From: Pseudomonadales bacterium
GTDB taxonomy: Bacteria > Pseudomonadota > Gammaproteobacteria > Pseudomonadales > Ketobacteraceae
DNA length: 64,000 bases
Reading direction: 5' to 3'
NCBI GenBank assembly: GCA_020062665.1
Contig: JAGUVW010000036.1
Coordinates: 1-64,000 of the forward strand
Shown here piece after piece: positions 1-8,915 of the stretch. The translations under genes were made by a program, and so were the position numbers. The first letter of the stretch is position 1. Each line of letters starts with the position of its first letter. The notes below the pieces were generated by a model. The model had not been told where the DNA came from. It worked only from the letters and a program-made list of their open reading frames with translations, and searched no databases.

Positions 1-84
1 CTGGAGCGGTTGCCGACGCAGCGTGCTTCGTTGATTAACGAGCTGCTACCGCATCACTGGAAACTGCCGGCTGACAAGGTGTGA
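1..84 (+). CDS. IS66-family transposase, C-terminal fragment (starts before the window)
   Basis: Frame 1 is open from the window edge to a TGA at 82-84 and encodes 27 residues. They carry a leucine/proline-rich tail (LERLPTQRAS, then INELLPHHW) that resembles the short C-terminal element of IS66 TnpC transposases, where an ..ELLP.. motif is common. Only the tail is visible, so catalytic residues cannot be checked. The IS66-like inverted repeat immediately downstream supports the family call. Confidence 0.5.
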   Translation: MERLPTQRASLINELLPHHWKLPADKV

Positions 85-99
85 TCGGCGGACGCTTAC
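1..99 (+). mobile_element. Right end of an IS66-family insertion sequence (truncated by the window)
   Basis: The first bases encode the tail of an IS66-like transposase. Seven bases after its stop comes GACGCTTAC (91-99), the reverse complement of the GTAAGCGTC type of terminus typical of IS66-family inverted repeats. The element would therefore end at base 99. IS66 elements usually duplicate 8 bp of target, which here would be ATACGGCC (100-107); the other copy lies outside the window. The insertion sits 14 bp past the end of the next gene (114-1847, minus strand), so it does not disrupt that gene. Confidence 0.6.
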
Positions 100-113
100 A
101 TACGGCCATCGAC

Positions 114-1847
114 TCAGCGGACTTCAATCTCATCGTATGAATCGGTCTCCCGGTTCCAGCGCAGTAGAATCAGATTGGGGTGCTCAATTGGCAGGTCGAA
201 GGTAAGAGTCAAGCTGGTTGGTTTGCCCTGTTCGTTCAGCGTGTCGACCGTAATGGCCAATCCGTTGAGCGAGATGGTATCACCTGTTCTGAATGGAAAA
301 CGATTAAAGTCCCTCACAGCCGCCTCCGGACCCTGAATGAATCCGCTTTCAAGGCTGAGCTGGATTTCATTATCGCCCTTCCTGCTGATAACGATCTCTT
401 CGTCGAGTGACGTCAGGAACCAGATGCGCTCGGGAATGGGCTCGCCGCGATAGAAACGAAAGGGCGCGATGGCCAGCGAGGATGCAAGTGGGGAACCTAC
501 CAAAACCAGCCTTTTGTGTTCGATGTCGGCTATGCCATCAAACTCGGATGGTTTCTGGGATATCAGGCTGGACCAGAATATTTTGGTGCCGTAGCTTGCG
601 ATGGGGAGCAGGAGCGGACTCAGTACCAAATGGAGCACGATGAGTAGTCCACCGACGGCTGTAGCGCTCCAGCGTGGAAAGAATCCTACCGCTGCTTTCT
701 GTCGGAAAACGATCACCAGAAAATGCGCGAGCACTGCGCTGGCTCCGATTCCGGTGAATGTGAGTACGCGGTCTTGCGGCAAGGCGGTTGTCGCGGGCAC
801 CAGGGAGAAAAACATACCCAGCAACCACATGCGCAGGTAAGCATGTTTGATGCTTGTGGTGAGGATGAATGACAGTACGATCAGAAGAAATATAGCGCAC
901 CCAATGACGAATCCCATGCTTTGGTTTTGGCTGTAGCCATAGATTTCGGCGGGGATGATGCCCCATTGGCTGGCGAGCAAGACGGGGTAGCGTTGGAAGG
1001 AGAGGCTGATGAAGGTGAGCGGGTTCGCTGCCGGATCTACGTAATAGCCGTCGGCATTGGCCGCGCCGAACCCCGCGGATTTGTACACCAGCCACCAGAT
1101 GACGATGATCGCGAAATGGGGCAGGCAGGCGATAAGGCCCTTGATTCGCCCCCGTGGGTCGCAGCAGAGGGCAAACGCGGCCACGTAGCCGAACGTCGAG
1201 ATGCCCAGTTCGGCCGACAGAAGCGCGGCAAGCATCAGCAGAAGTGAGCCGAGTTGCCAGGTCAGATTCGTGTCTTCACGCCAGCGCATGTAGCAGTAAA
1301 AGGACGCCATGCCGAAAAACGCCGACAGTATTCCATTGCGGTTGGCGATCCAGCTGATGGCAAACCCATGCGTGCTGTCCAGGCCGTACAGTGCCAGCGC
1401 CAGTAACGCGATGCCAGCGGTCGCCAATGTCCGCTGGTAGAGTTTGAATGCCAGAAAGCACAGGCCCAGGTACCACAGCACATTCTGCAGGTGCATGAGG
1501 GCGGGGCTGCGGGGCCAAAGCTGGTGGTCGATCCAGTGGGTGATTTCCGCCAAAGGGCGCCAGAAGGCGTACTTCATTCCATCGTAAGTCCACCAGGGTA
1601 TGACACCCAGATCCATTGCCCGACGATTGCGCTCGGGATCGCCGTTTATGAACGAAAACAGGCCAAACAGGGAGAGGTCGTCGGGCTTTTCGATGGGCAG
1701 GTTTTCGGCCTTGAGAATGGCGTAGTGCATGTAATCGTCCCCCATCAGGCCAGCCCACAGGCTGGGCAGGGTGAAGAGGAAGATCAGGGCGAAGATCGCC
1801 AGTGCGCGTTTGTTGGCAGCGGCGTGGGGTGTGACGGGCTTGTCCAT
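114..1847 (-). CDS. Polytopic inner-membrane protein, possibly GT-C-like
   Basis: This is a 577-residue protein starting MDKPVTPHAA. A hydrophobic helix occupies about residues 15-33, and a GDDYMHY motif lies in the first external loop. About ten further hydrophobic segments run to about residue 430, followed by a soluble C-terminal part of some 140 residues. Acidic residues in the first periplasmic loop after TM1, in a many-helix protein, are a feature of GT-C glycosyltransferases, so a lipid-linked sugar transferase is one possibility, but no specific family motif is recognised. The soluble tail (strands with repeated LVLVG- and LTFDLP-like patterns) may be a periplasmic beta domain. No good Shine-Dalgarno sequence precedes the ATG. 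It has no obvious functional partner; its upstream neighbour is a divergent TetR gene. Confidence 0.6.
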   Translation of the reverse strand: MDKPVTPHAAANKRALAIFALIFLFTLPSLWAGLMGDDYMHYAILKAENLPIEKPDDLSLFGLFSFINGDPERNRRAMDLGVIPWWTYDGMKYAFWRPLAEITHWIDHQLWPRSPALMHLQNVLWYLGLCFLAFKLYQRTLATAGIALLALALYGLDSTHGFAISWIANRNGILSAFFGMASFYCYMRWREDTNLTWQLGSLLLMLAALLSAELGISTFGYVAAFALCCDPRGRIKGLIACLPHFAIIVIWWLVYKSAGFGAANADGYYVDPAANPLTFISLSFQRYPVLLASQWGIIPAEIYGYSQNQSMGFVIGCAIFLLIVLSFILTTSIKHAYLRMWLLGMFFSLVPATTALPQDRVLTFTGIGASAVLAHFLVIVFRQKAAVGFFPRWSATAVGGLLIVLHLVLSPLLLPIASYGTKIFWSSLISQKPSEFDGIADIEHKRLVLVGSPLASSLAIAPFRFYRGEPIPERIWFLTSLDEEIVISRKGDNEIQLSLESGFIQGPEAAVRDFNRFPFRTGDTISLNGLAITVDTLNEQGKPTSLTLTFDLPIEHPNLILLRWNRETDSYDEIEVR

Positions 1848-2005
1848 TGTTTTTTATTGGTATTGGTTAAATGGATTGGGCAGTGTAGGGGGCTTGCTGA
1901 TAGGGTGCAACGGACGGTTGAAGTTTATGCAGAATCGTTCGCGAAATTTTATGTGGCGGTCTGTTGTTCAAATGTATACACGGTATATTTTCGGCGTTTA
2001 TCAGG

Positions 2006-2025
2006 GTAGAATTTGACCGTTCTAC
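2006..2025. promoter_or_regulatory. Candidate TetR operator dyad
   Basis: GTAGAA (2006-2011) and TTCTAC (2020-2025) form a perfect 6-bp inverted repeat with an 8-bp spacer. It lies between the divergent genes at 114-1847 and 2099-2818. A second AT-rich near-dyad, TGTATACACGGTATAT, lies just upstream at about 1974-1989. TetR regulators often bind such dyads in their own divergent promoter. The assignment is positional inference only. Confidence 0.35.
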
Positions 2026-2098
2026 TGACTGATGTTTTTATTCCTAAAAGTCATAGGTTCACCCGTATCATTTGAGTTGTAGATTTGGGGGTTTTCAT

Positions 2099-2818
2099 AT
2101 GGAGCAAAATCAGGCTTCACAGGATAACGTTTTTGTTGACCTGCTGATGAAGGCGACAGAAAAGGAGCTGGATTTGGCCAGCGTCGAAGTCAATTTTCCG
2201 ATTCCTGGCCAGGGAGCCAAGTCTGATGTGCTGTTCAACGCCATCGGCGTGTTCACCAGCAAGGGTGTGGAGGATACGACTGTCCAGGATCTGCTGGATG
2301 CCGCCAATGTGTCTCGGCGGACGTTCTACAAGTATTTCAAGAACAAGGTCGAAGTGCTGGAGAGCATTTATGAGATCGCGGCCGGGCTGCTGATGGCGCG
2401 GTTCAAGGCGGTGAAAAAGGAGTCGGCGTCGCTGAGCGATTTTGTGGTCAGCTGCGTGGAGCTGTTTTTTGATTATCACGCCAATCTCGGCCCGCTGATC
2501 CGGATGATGACGGAAGAGGCATTGCGGGCGGGCTCGCCGCTGGCGCCGCATCGAGCGTCGCTGCAGGAGCAGATGGTGAAGCTGTTCGATGACCGCTATT
2601 TCGAGGAAGAAGGCGTGCGTCTGGATCCGAAAGTGTATTACTCGCTGATCTGGATGATGGAAAGTGCGTCGATCAATATCCTCACGAATACTGAGGCTAC
2701 TCAGGAGGTGGTGAATAGTTTCAAGGCTGTAATGAGCGCGATCAGCGCGCGGGCGATGGCCAGTAATCCAGAGCGTTGGGATGCGCTGCCGCGCTTGCCG
2801 GTGCTGGAACCCGCCTGA
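2099..2818 (+). CDS. TetR/AcrR-family transcriptional regulator
   Basis: This 239-residue protein has a TetR-type helix-turn-helix at about residues 45-90 (VQDLLDAANVSRRTFYKYF, the hallmark recognition helix followed by YKYFKNK). An all-helical ligand-binding domain follows. It has an unusually long N-terminal extension of about 40 residues before the DNA-binding domain. I chose ATG 2099 because GGGGG lies about 8 nt before it; an in-frame TTG 27 bp upstream has no ribosome site. It is divergent from the membrane-protein gene at 114-1847, and dyads lie in between. The effector is unknown. A stem-loop follows the stop. Confidence 0.85.
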   Translation: MEQNQASQDNVFVDLLMKATEKELDLASVEVNFPIPGQGAKSDVLFNAIGVFTSKGVEDTTVQDLLDAANVSRRTFYKYFKNKVEVLESIYEIAAGLLMARFKAVKKESASLSDFVVSCVELFFDYHANLGPLIRMMTEEALRAGSPLAPHRASLQEQMVKLFDDRYFEEEGVRLDPKVYYSLIWMMESASINILTNTEATQEVVNSFKAVMSAISARAMASNPERWDALPRLPVLEPA

Positions 2819-2833
2819 TTGTTCCCGCAACAA

Positions 2834-2851
2834 CGCCCCCTGTCGGGGGCG
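2834..2851 (+). terminator. GC-rich stem-loop after the TetR gene
   Basis: CGCCCCC (2834-2840), TGTC loop, GGGGGCG (2845-2851) form a strong perfect 7-bp hairpin 16 bp after the tetR-like stop. No T-run follows, so it is at best an incomplete intrinsic terminator or an RNA-stabilising hairpin. Confidence 0.4.
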
Positions 2852-3023
2852 CTATCGATTCCACCCTTCCCTGTTGATCTGGCCTGCGTGGGTGCTTGAT
2901 CTTCATCACGTTTCGGCCGGCCAACCGGCTCTTCGCTGTCAGCCTGCTAAGCTTCTAGAAGCACATCCGTACTTTCGGTGAGGCGGATGTTCTGACACTT
3001 GTTGTTCGAGCGAAGGAGGTCGC

Positions 3024-4196
3024 GTGGCACATTCACCTACCCAATCATTGCTGCTGATTGATGCGTCCGGCGCTTGTCGGTTGGCGGAGTCGCTGTCGTC
3101 GGGTTTCATTGTCCATGGGCTGAATGTCTTGGCGGTGCCGGCGGAGTTGTCTGCACAGGACTTTGCGGTGTTGCTGCTGGATGCGCGGGGTTTATCGCAG
3201 GCGGAATATTTCGCGCTGTGCCGCGCGTTGAAGACGCAGCCTGGGTGGGAGGACCTGCCTTTGTTCCTCTACGTTGGCGAGAACGAAAAGCTCGACATGA
3301 TGCAGGTGTACGAAGCGGGTGTCGATGATGTGGTGAATGCGGCCACCGACACCAGCGAACTGCTGGCGCGGCTGAACAAGGCGGTGTTTCATACCATTGC
3401 CCAGCGTCAGTTGAAGAGCCGTCTCAAGCAGGCGAACGAGATGGCGTTCACGGCGATGGCGGACACCAGCGACCTGGGCGTGAATATCCAGTTTCTGGTG
3501 CATTGTCACGAGTGCAGCAATGTGGATGAGCTGGGCATGTTGCTGTTTCGCACGCTCGGCCACTATCAGTTGAATTGCAGTTTACAGATTCGCAGCGCTT
3601 TTGAAGTGAAGAATCTGGAGGAAACCGGCCTGGCCAAGGATCTGGAAGCGCGCCTGCTGTGGGAACTGAAGGATTCGGGGCGTTATGTGGATTTCGGCCG
3701 GCGCTGCGTCATGAATTACGGCAAGGTTTCATTGCTGGTGAAAAAAATGCCGGACGATCCGCGTCGCTTCGGTGCGATCAAGGACAATGTGTTCAGTCTG
3801 CTGCAGGGCGCGGATGCTCGCGTGACGGCAGTGGACAATGCGCGCTTGCTGGAAATGGAGCGGGATGTGATGCGGGGCATGGCGCAGAACATGCAAAAAG
3901 TCATGGCGCAGGTGGACAACCGCTATCAGGAAGTGATGGCGAGGTGCGCCACGCTGGTGGAAGACATTGCGATGCGGGTGGAGCAGTCGATACTGTTTCT
4001 GGATCTGACGGAAGCCCAGGAAGAAACGTTTACCGAGATCATGCAAACCGGTGTTCATGCGGTGAATCGCTTGTTCGCCGAAGGCATTCGCATCGACGAA
4101 AGCTTCCGCAGACTGATAGATCATCTCAATACGACGGTGCTCAGTGGCGACCACGCGTCGGTGGATGAGTTGCGTCGCGTGCTGGATCGTTTATAA
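3024..4196 (+). CDS. Receiver-domain protein with a degenerate acceptor pocket
   Basis: This is a 390-residue protein beginning at GTG 3024, preceded by a strong AAGGAGGT (3013-3020) at short spacing. Residues 8-125 fold-match a CheY-like receiver: SLLLID at the start, the strand FAVLLLDARG with a candidate acceptor Asp53, and a helix ending YEAGVDDVV. The second acidic residue of the first strand pair and the usual K after strand 5 are not evident, so phosphorylation is doubtful. A helical linker (130-150) leads to a roughly 130-residue domain that may be GAF-like. The C-terminus (about 270-390) is strongly helical and could be a coiled coil. There is no DNA-binding or enzymatic output domain. 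Its stop overlaps a convergent DUF1653 gene by 6 bp, and a GGDEF-type sensor lies 360 bp downstream, so a c-di-GMP-related signalling role is possible but unproven. Confidence 0.7.
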   Translation: MAHSPTQSLLLIDASGACRLAESLSSGFIVHGLNVLAVPAELSAQDFAVLLLDARGLSQAEYFALCRALKTQPGWEDLPLFLYVGENEKLDMMQVYEAGVDDVVNAATDTSELLARLNKAVFHTIAQRQLKSRLKQANEMAFTAMADTSDLGVNIQFLVHCHECSNVDELGMLLFRTLGHYQLNCSLQIRSAFEVKNLEETGLAKDLEARLLWELKDSGRYVDFGRRCVMNYGKVSLLVKKMPDDPRRFGAIKDNVFSLLQGADARVTAVDNARLLEMERDVMRGMAQNMQKVMAQVDNRYQEVMARCATLVEDIAMRVEQSILFLDLTEAQEETFTEIMQTGVHAVNRLFAEGIRIDESFRRLIDHLNTTVLSGDHASVDELRRVLDRL

Positions 4197-4403
4197 GGCT
4201 TCGATGAAGCGAAAGCGTGGCACCTGTTCGCCCTCCACTGTCACGGACTCGGTGAACATGGCGAGCGGACGCACCCACAGATCGAAATCGCCATAGAGTG
4301 TGCGGTACACCACCAGTTTTTCCTGGGTTTCGCTGTGAGTGGCGACGCCGATCACTTCGTAGTCCTTGCCTTTGTAATGTCGATAGCGGCCGGGTTGCAG
4401 CAT
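4191..4403 (-). CDS. DUF1653 domain protein
   Basis: This small protein of 70 residues starts MLQPGRYRHYKGKDYEV. The G-x-Y-x-H-[YF]-K-G-x-x-Y-x-V opening, the central LVVYRTLYGD and the W-V-R-P-x-x-M-F segment are characteristic of DUF1653 proteins, a small beta-barrel family of unknown function. I chose the ATG at 4403 because AGGAGA lies 8 nt upstream. A longer in-frame start at 4493 would add 30 residues that lack the family pattern. The gene converges on and overlaps the receiver-domain gene by 6 bp. Confidence 0.85.
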   Translation of the reverse strand: MLQPGRYRHYKGKDYEVIGVATHSETQEKLVVYRTLYGDFDLWVRPLAMFTESVTVEGEQVPRFRFIEAL

Positions 4404-4556
4404 GAGATGTCTCCTGTTTGATGGGCGGCGGAGATCACCCTTGTCAGGCTGTGATGCGTGCTGTCCTGGCGGTGAACTCCGTGCATGGTTCATTGTTCAG
4501 CGAAACAGGTTCCGCTTCAATCGTTTCCTGCTAACATGTTGTGCGGACGGGAGTTG

Positions 4557-6476
4557 ATGACAATCAGTTCAGATGGTGAGGGAGTCGACGGAGTGCGCAA
4601 GGGATGGTGGTGGGTGGTGTTGCTGCTGCTGGGATTCACCACGGGTGCCAATGCGGCTGGCGTGGGGCTGACCGCGGCACAGGCCGATTATGACCTGGGT
4701 TATCATCTGGAATGGTTGCGTGATTCGGGTGGCTCGTTGTCGGTGCATGAGGTTCGGGACGCAGCACCTTCGCGCTGGACGCAAGGCGATACGGCTGTGC
4801 CTAACCTGGGCTACAGCGACGATACGATCTGGTTTCGGGTTCGGTTGAACAACTGGAATGCGGGTGAGCGCTGGTATCTGGCCATCAACTATCCGCTCAT
4901 TCGCAATCTGGATGTCTATGTGCTGCGGGCGGGACAGGTTGCGCAAGTGTTTCAGACCGGTGATCGCTATGAGTTCGCGGCTCGCCCGGTAGCGCATCGG
5001 GATTTCATTTTTCCTCTCACGATTCTTCAGAACGAAACGCTGGATGTGTATCTGCAGGTGAGCGGCCCGTACGCTTTGCAGATGCCGTTGCGTTTGCTGG
5101 ATGAGCGGCGCATGTTGCAGCAGGATTCGCTGGCTGCACTGGCTCACGGTTTGTTTTTTGGTTTTGTGCTGGTGATGGCGGTGTACAACCTGTTCCTGTT
5201 TTTGGGAACACGCGAGCGCTCCTATCTTTACTATGTGCTGTTTTCCCTTTCCATTGGCATGTTCCAGTGGGTGCAGCAGGGCTTTGCATATCAACTGTTC
5301 TGGCCGAGTGAGGTGGCATGGCAGAACCGGGCCACAGGCCTGTTCATCCATTTGTCGCTTATTTCCAGCTTCTTCTTTGTCTCGGAATTTCTGCAATTGC
5401 GCGCCACAGGTTCCTGGATATATCGCGTGTTTCAGGTGATTGCCTGGTGTTCGGGGCTGATTTTCTTGCTGTCACCCTGGATTGGGGAGTTTTATGTGAT
5501 GCGCATCGGGGTGCTGCTGTCGGTTCCGGCGTGTCTGCTGGCGATGGTGGGCGGCTGGTCGAGCTGGCGCTCGGGGCGAAGCGACGCGAGGGTGTTTGCT
5601 GCGGCATGGGCCATATTTCTGCTGGGTGTGTTTTTGCTGGCGCTCAACAAGCTGGGAATTATTCCGCGCAATTTTGTGACGGAGCACGGCGCCGAGGTGG
5701 GAACAGTGGTGGAGCTGGCGTTGCTGGCACTGGCACTGGCTGGGCGCATCAATCGTGAGCGCGCTCAGCGGATTGTGCTGGAACAGCAGACGCGGGAGTT
5801 GGAGCGCTCGGCCCTGCTGTCGAAGGAGCGCGCCCTGGAGCTGGAGCGTTTGAGCAACGAGCATCTTGAGCGCAGCGTGCGCGAACGCACCGAGGATCTG
5901 CATCGGGCGTTGGCAGAATTATCCAACGTCAATCGCAAGCTGGAGCAATTGAGCACCCAGGACCCGGTGACAGGTGTAGGCAATGAAAACAGCTTTTTGA
6001 AGGCGCTGGCGCAGGAGTGGGATCGCGCCTATCGCAACAGCGAAGAGTTGTCGCTGCTGGTGGTGGAGCTGGATGGTTATCGCGACATTCTGATGGACTA
6101 TGGCCAGGTGGCAGCAGAGGAGTGTCTGAAGAGCGTGGCGGATATTCTGGGGCGTACCATCTGTCGCCCGGCAGATGTGATCGCCCGTTATGGTGACAAG
6201 GTGTTTGGCGTGCTGTTGCCGGGAACGTCCGCGGCCGGCGCGCGTTTTCTGGCAGAGCGGGTGGCGGATCAGGTGGGTGAGAAGCCGTTCGATTTTGGTA
6301 TCTGCCAGATCTGCGCCAGCATCAGCGTAGGTATCGCCAGCGTGCAACCGACCCGGCCCGACCACTATCGTGAGTTGCTGTTGTCGGCAGAAAGCGCGGT
6401 GTACGTGGCGCAGAACAATGGCGGCAACCAGATTCAGCAGGCGCTCGACCCGTCTTCGCTCAGGAAGAACAGCTGA
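4557..6476 (+). CDS. 7TMR-DISM sensor with a degenerate GGDEF domain
   Basis: This is a membrane signalling protein of about 639 residues. A signal peptide (WWWVVLLLLGF...ANA) is followed by a periplasmic 7TMR-DISM extracellular domain of about 150 residues. Next come seven hydrophobic helices, a coiled coil (about 405-465) and a C-terminal GGDEF-type domain. In the active-site loop the usual RYGGDEFAVLLP reads RYGDKVFGVLLP, so GGDEF is replaced by GDKVF. The first metal-binding position is Glu (VVELDGY). Diguanylate cyclase activity is therefore unlikely, and the domain may be a c-di-GMP or GTP sensor or a dimerisation module. I preferred ATG 4557 (GGGAG 3 nt upstream); ATG 4485 is in frame but has no ribosome site. 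The 3' end overlaps selO by 17 bp, tail to tail. Confidence 0.8.
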   Translation: MTISSDGEGVDGVRKGWWWVVLLLLGFTTGANAAGVGLTAAQADYDLGYHLEWLRDSGGSLSVHEVRDAAPSRWTQGDTAVPNLGYSDDTIWFRVRLNNWNAGERWYLAINYPLIRNLDVYVLRAGQVAQVFQTGDRYEFAARPVAHRDFIFPLTILQNETLDVYLQVSGPYALQMPLRLLDERRMLQQDSLAALAHGLFFGFVLVMAVYNLFLFLGTRERSYLYYVLFSLSIGMFQWVQQGFAYQLFWPSEVAWQNRATGLFIHLSLISSFFFVSEFLQLRATGSWIYRVFQVIAWCSGLIFLLSPWIGEFYVMRIGVLLSVPACLLAMVGGWSSWRSGRSDARVFAAAWAIFLLGVFLLALNKLGIIPRNFVTEHGAEVGTVVELALLALALAGRINRERAQRIVLEQQTRELERSALLSKERALELERLSNEHLERSVRERTEDLHRALAELSNVNRKLEQLSTQDPVTGVGNENSFLKALAQEWDRAYRNSEELSLLVVELDGYRDILMDYGQVAAEECLKSVADILGRTICRPADVIARYGDKVFGVLLPGTSAAGARFLAERVADQVGEKPFDFGICQICASISVGIASVQPTRPDHYRELLLSAESAVYVAQNNGGNQIQQALDPSSLRKNS

Positions 6477-7920
6477 TTTCCAGCGACTTGCCCCAGTCCG
6501 TTGGAAAGTCGGCGTATTTCTCCATCTCGGGCTGTTCGTCGAATGGCTTTGTCAGCAGAACGCGCAGGCGTTCCACTTCGGAAAAATCACCTTGCTCGGC
6601 CTTTTCGATGGCGCTCTGTGCGAGATAGTTGCGCAGGATGTATTTGGGATTGCTGGCTTGCATGCGGTGCAAACGTTCTGCGTCGGCCATGGGCTGTTGC
6701 GTGGCACGCTGGCGGTAGCGCTGAATCCAGGTGCGGGCTGATTCGCGATCAATAAACAGATCGGCTACTGGTGCCATGTCGGCGTCGTGCGCCAGACGAC
6801 TGAGGCGGCGAAAGAAGATCGTGTAGTCGGGATGATTGTTGCTGAGCAGGCCGATCAGGTCGGTCACCAGTGTTTGATCGTCGGCAGTGGCGTTGGCGAG
6901 ACCCAACTTGTCATACATGCGCTGGTGAAAGCTGGTGAGCAGTCGGCCTTCGTAGCTTCGCAGTGCATCCACCAGATCCTGTTGCGGCACCAGCGGCGTC
7001 AGTGCCTGGGCCAGCGCATTCAGATTCCACAGGGCGATGCCGGGCTGCTGGTGAAACGCATAGCGGCCGTTGTGATCGGAATGATTGCAGATGTAGCCCG
7101 GCACAAAATCTTCCATGAAACCGAACGGACCGTAGTCGAACGTAATGCCAAGGATCGACATGTTGTCGGTATTCATCACGCCGTGGGCGAATCCAACTGA
7201 CTGCCAGTGGGCGATCATGTCGGCGGTGGAATTCACGGCGGCGCGAAACAGTTCGGCATAGGGATTGTCGGCCTGCTGAAAATCCGGGTAGTGACGGGCG
7301 ATGACGAAATCCGCCAATGCCTGCAGTTGCTCTTCCATCCGGTTGTAGAAGAAGAATTCGAACGAACCGAAGCGCACGTGGCTGGGAGACAACCGGATCA
7401 GCGCGGCGCCCTGTTCGATGGTTTCCCGCTGCACCGGTTCGCGGCTGCCGAAAATGCACAGCGCGCGGGAGGTGGGGATGCCCAGATGGTGGAGGGCTTC
7501 GCTGCCCAGATATTCGCGGATACAGGAGCGCAGCACGGCGCGGCCGTCGCCAAAGCGGGAGTAGGGTGTCTTGCCCGCGCCTTTCAGGTGGATGTCCCAG
7601 TATTCGCCTTTTTCGTTGACGACTTCCCCCAGCAGAATGCCTCGGCCGTCGCCCAGCTGTGGGTTGTAGACACCGAACTGATGGCCGGAATACACCATGG
7701 CGAGCGGTTCGAATTTCGGGTGCAGCTTTTTGCCGCTGAACATGTCGAGAAATTCCGGGCGCTGCATCTGTGCCGGGTCGAGATCCAGCAGTTGCGCGGC
7801 GTCGGGATTGCTGGCCACCAGACGCACGTCGTGCAGTGGCGTGGGGGCTAGGCGGGTGTAGAACGTTTCGTCCAGGCGGGCGAACTGATTGTCGATCTGC
7901 AGGGTTTCGAGTGTACGCAT
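6460..7920 (-). CDS. selO: Protein adenylyltransferase SelO (YdiU/UPF0061)
   Basis: This 486-residue pseudokinase-fold enzyme transfers AMP to Ser/Thr/Tyr of proteins and is linked to redox stress responses. Visible family signatures are the glycine-rich HQFGVYNPQLGDGRGILLGE region, GAGKTPYSRFGDGRAVLRS, the catalytic-loop-like GVMNTDNMSILG and the DFG-equivalent DYGPFGF. The C-terminus reads SCSS, with cysteine where eukaryotic SelO carries selenocysteine. ATG 7920 is chosen because the MRTLETLQIDNQF opening matches the family; an upstream in-frame ATG would add 34 non-conserved residues. Length is typical. It lies downstream of the DUF1853 gene on the same strand, with a gap of 53 bp. Confidence 0.95.
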   Translation of the reverse strand: MRTLETLQIDNQFARLDETFYTRLAPTPLHDVRLVASNPDAAQLLDLDPAQMQRPEFLDMFSGKKLHPKFEPLAMVYSGHQFGVYNPQLGDGRGILLGEVVNEKGEYWDIHLKGAGKTPYSRFGDGRAVLRSCIREYLGSEALHHLGIPTSRALCIFGSREPVQRETIEQGAALIRLSPSHVRFGSFEFFFYNRMEEQLQALADFVIARHYPDFQQADNPYAELFRAAVNSTADMIAHWQSVGFAHGVMNTDNMSILGITFDYGPFGFMEDFVPGYICNHSDHNGRYAFHQQPGIALWNLNALAQALTPLVPQQDLVDALRSYEGRLLTSFHQRMYDKLGLANATADDQTLVTDLIGLLSNNHPDYTIFFRRLSRLAHDADMAPVADLFIDRESARTWIQRYRQRATQQPMADAERLHRMQASNPKYILRNYLAQSAIEKAEQGDFSEVERLRVLLTKPFDEQPEMEKYADFPTDWGKSLEISCSS

Positions 7921-7973
7921 GGGGTTCAGTATAATCACTGTGCGGTGACGATTCGATGCCAGCTTTTCTGGGG

Positions 7974-8915
7974 TTATTGCTGTGCTGGCTGGCGCAGGCT
8001 TTCCAGCGCGGAGGCCTGCCAATCATCCGGCACCACGAACAGGCGAAACGGTTCAGCCTGCCAGCCACTGATCCAGAGTTGCATCGGGCGTGGAGGCAGT
8101 TGTTGTTCCAGCTTTTCGCGAATGGTGGCGAATGACTGTAGTGCAGTGCCGTGATGAACCAGCCACTCCGTGCGCTCGAGCCAGTGATAGCCGGCTTGGG
8201 GGAACGTGCTGGCCAGTGGCAGGAATGCGCTGTGATTGATCCAGAAGCCGTTTTCGTGTGTGGGGTCGATGCAGCGGGGAGCGCATTGCACAGCGGGCGG
8301 TGCGCCAGTGTAGGGATAGTACAGACGCCCCTTGCTGATCAGCCGACGCTGGCTGACATTCCAGCCTTGGGCCAGACAGGCGTTGCGGCCGGGCAGTGTT
8401 TCCGACAATGTCAGTTGCTTGTCTACAAGATGACAATATTTCAGATCGAGGCGATCGCGGGTGTTGGCGCCAAACCAGTGGTGCGCTTCATGCAGCGGTG
8501 GCACGCCCAGATAGAATTTTACCGCGAGTTCCCAGTGTTCGATCTGGTCGGCGTGGGTGTCGCGCACGATGAAATCGAATTCTCCCAGGGTTTGTTGATC
8601 CGTTATCACCTGCAGATTGTGGGCGAGCAGTTCATAGCGGCTGTTGTGTTGCAGCCAGTATGACCACAGTCGTTCGAAATACAGGCCCAGGCGTGGTGTG
8701 GGAGCGGCGTCGAGATACTGTCGAAGTGGGGCATCGTCCTGATCCAGCTTGCGCAGATGCGATTCGATCAGCGTGAAGGCTTCGCGGAACCAGCGTGGCG
8801 ACGGATTGTGATTGCCGTTGTTCGAGTTGATCAATGTGGGACTGAGCAGCGCCCACACCAGATCCCGCACCCGCGGTGAACGAAACTGCTCAAGCGGCGC
8901 GATTGGGTTGCGCAT
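7974..8915 (-). CDS. DUF1853 family protein
   Basis: This is a 313-residue soluble protein. RVRDLVWALLSPTL at the N-terminus, the GLYFERLWSYWL segment, and the GEFDFIVRD...EHWELAVKFYLG block are characteristic of DUF1853. The last block has the D-x(n)-E-x-K spacing of a PD-(D/E)XK nuclease core (roughly residues 113-133), which makes a nuclease-like fold plausible; no activity is established. Its start overlaps the 3' end of the rhomboid gene by 26 bp on the same strand, so the two are probably co-transcribed and translationally coupled. Confidence 0.85.
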   Translation of the reverse strand: MRNPIAPLEQFRSPRVRDLVWALLSPTLINSNNGNHNPSPRWFREAFTLIESHLRKLDQDDAPLRQYLDAAPTPRLGLYFERLWSYWLQHNSRYELLAHNLQVITDQQTLGEFDFIVRDTHADQIEHWELAVKFYLGVPPLHEAHHWFGANTRDRLDLKYCHLVDKQLTLSETLPGRNACLAQGWNVSQRRLISKGRLYYPYTGAPPAVQCAPRCIDPTHENGFWINHSAFLPLASTFPQAGYHWLERTEWLVHHGTALQSFATIREKLEQQLPPRPMQLWISGWQAEPFRLFVVPDDWQASALESLRQPAQQ

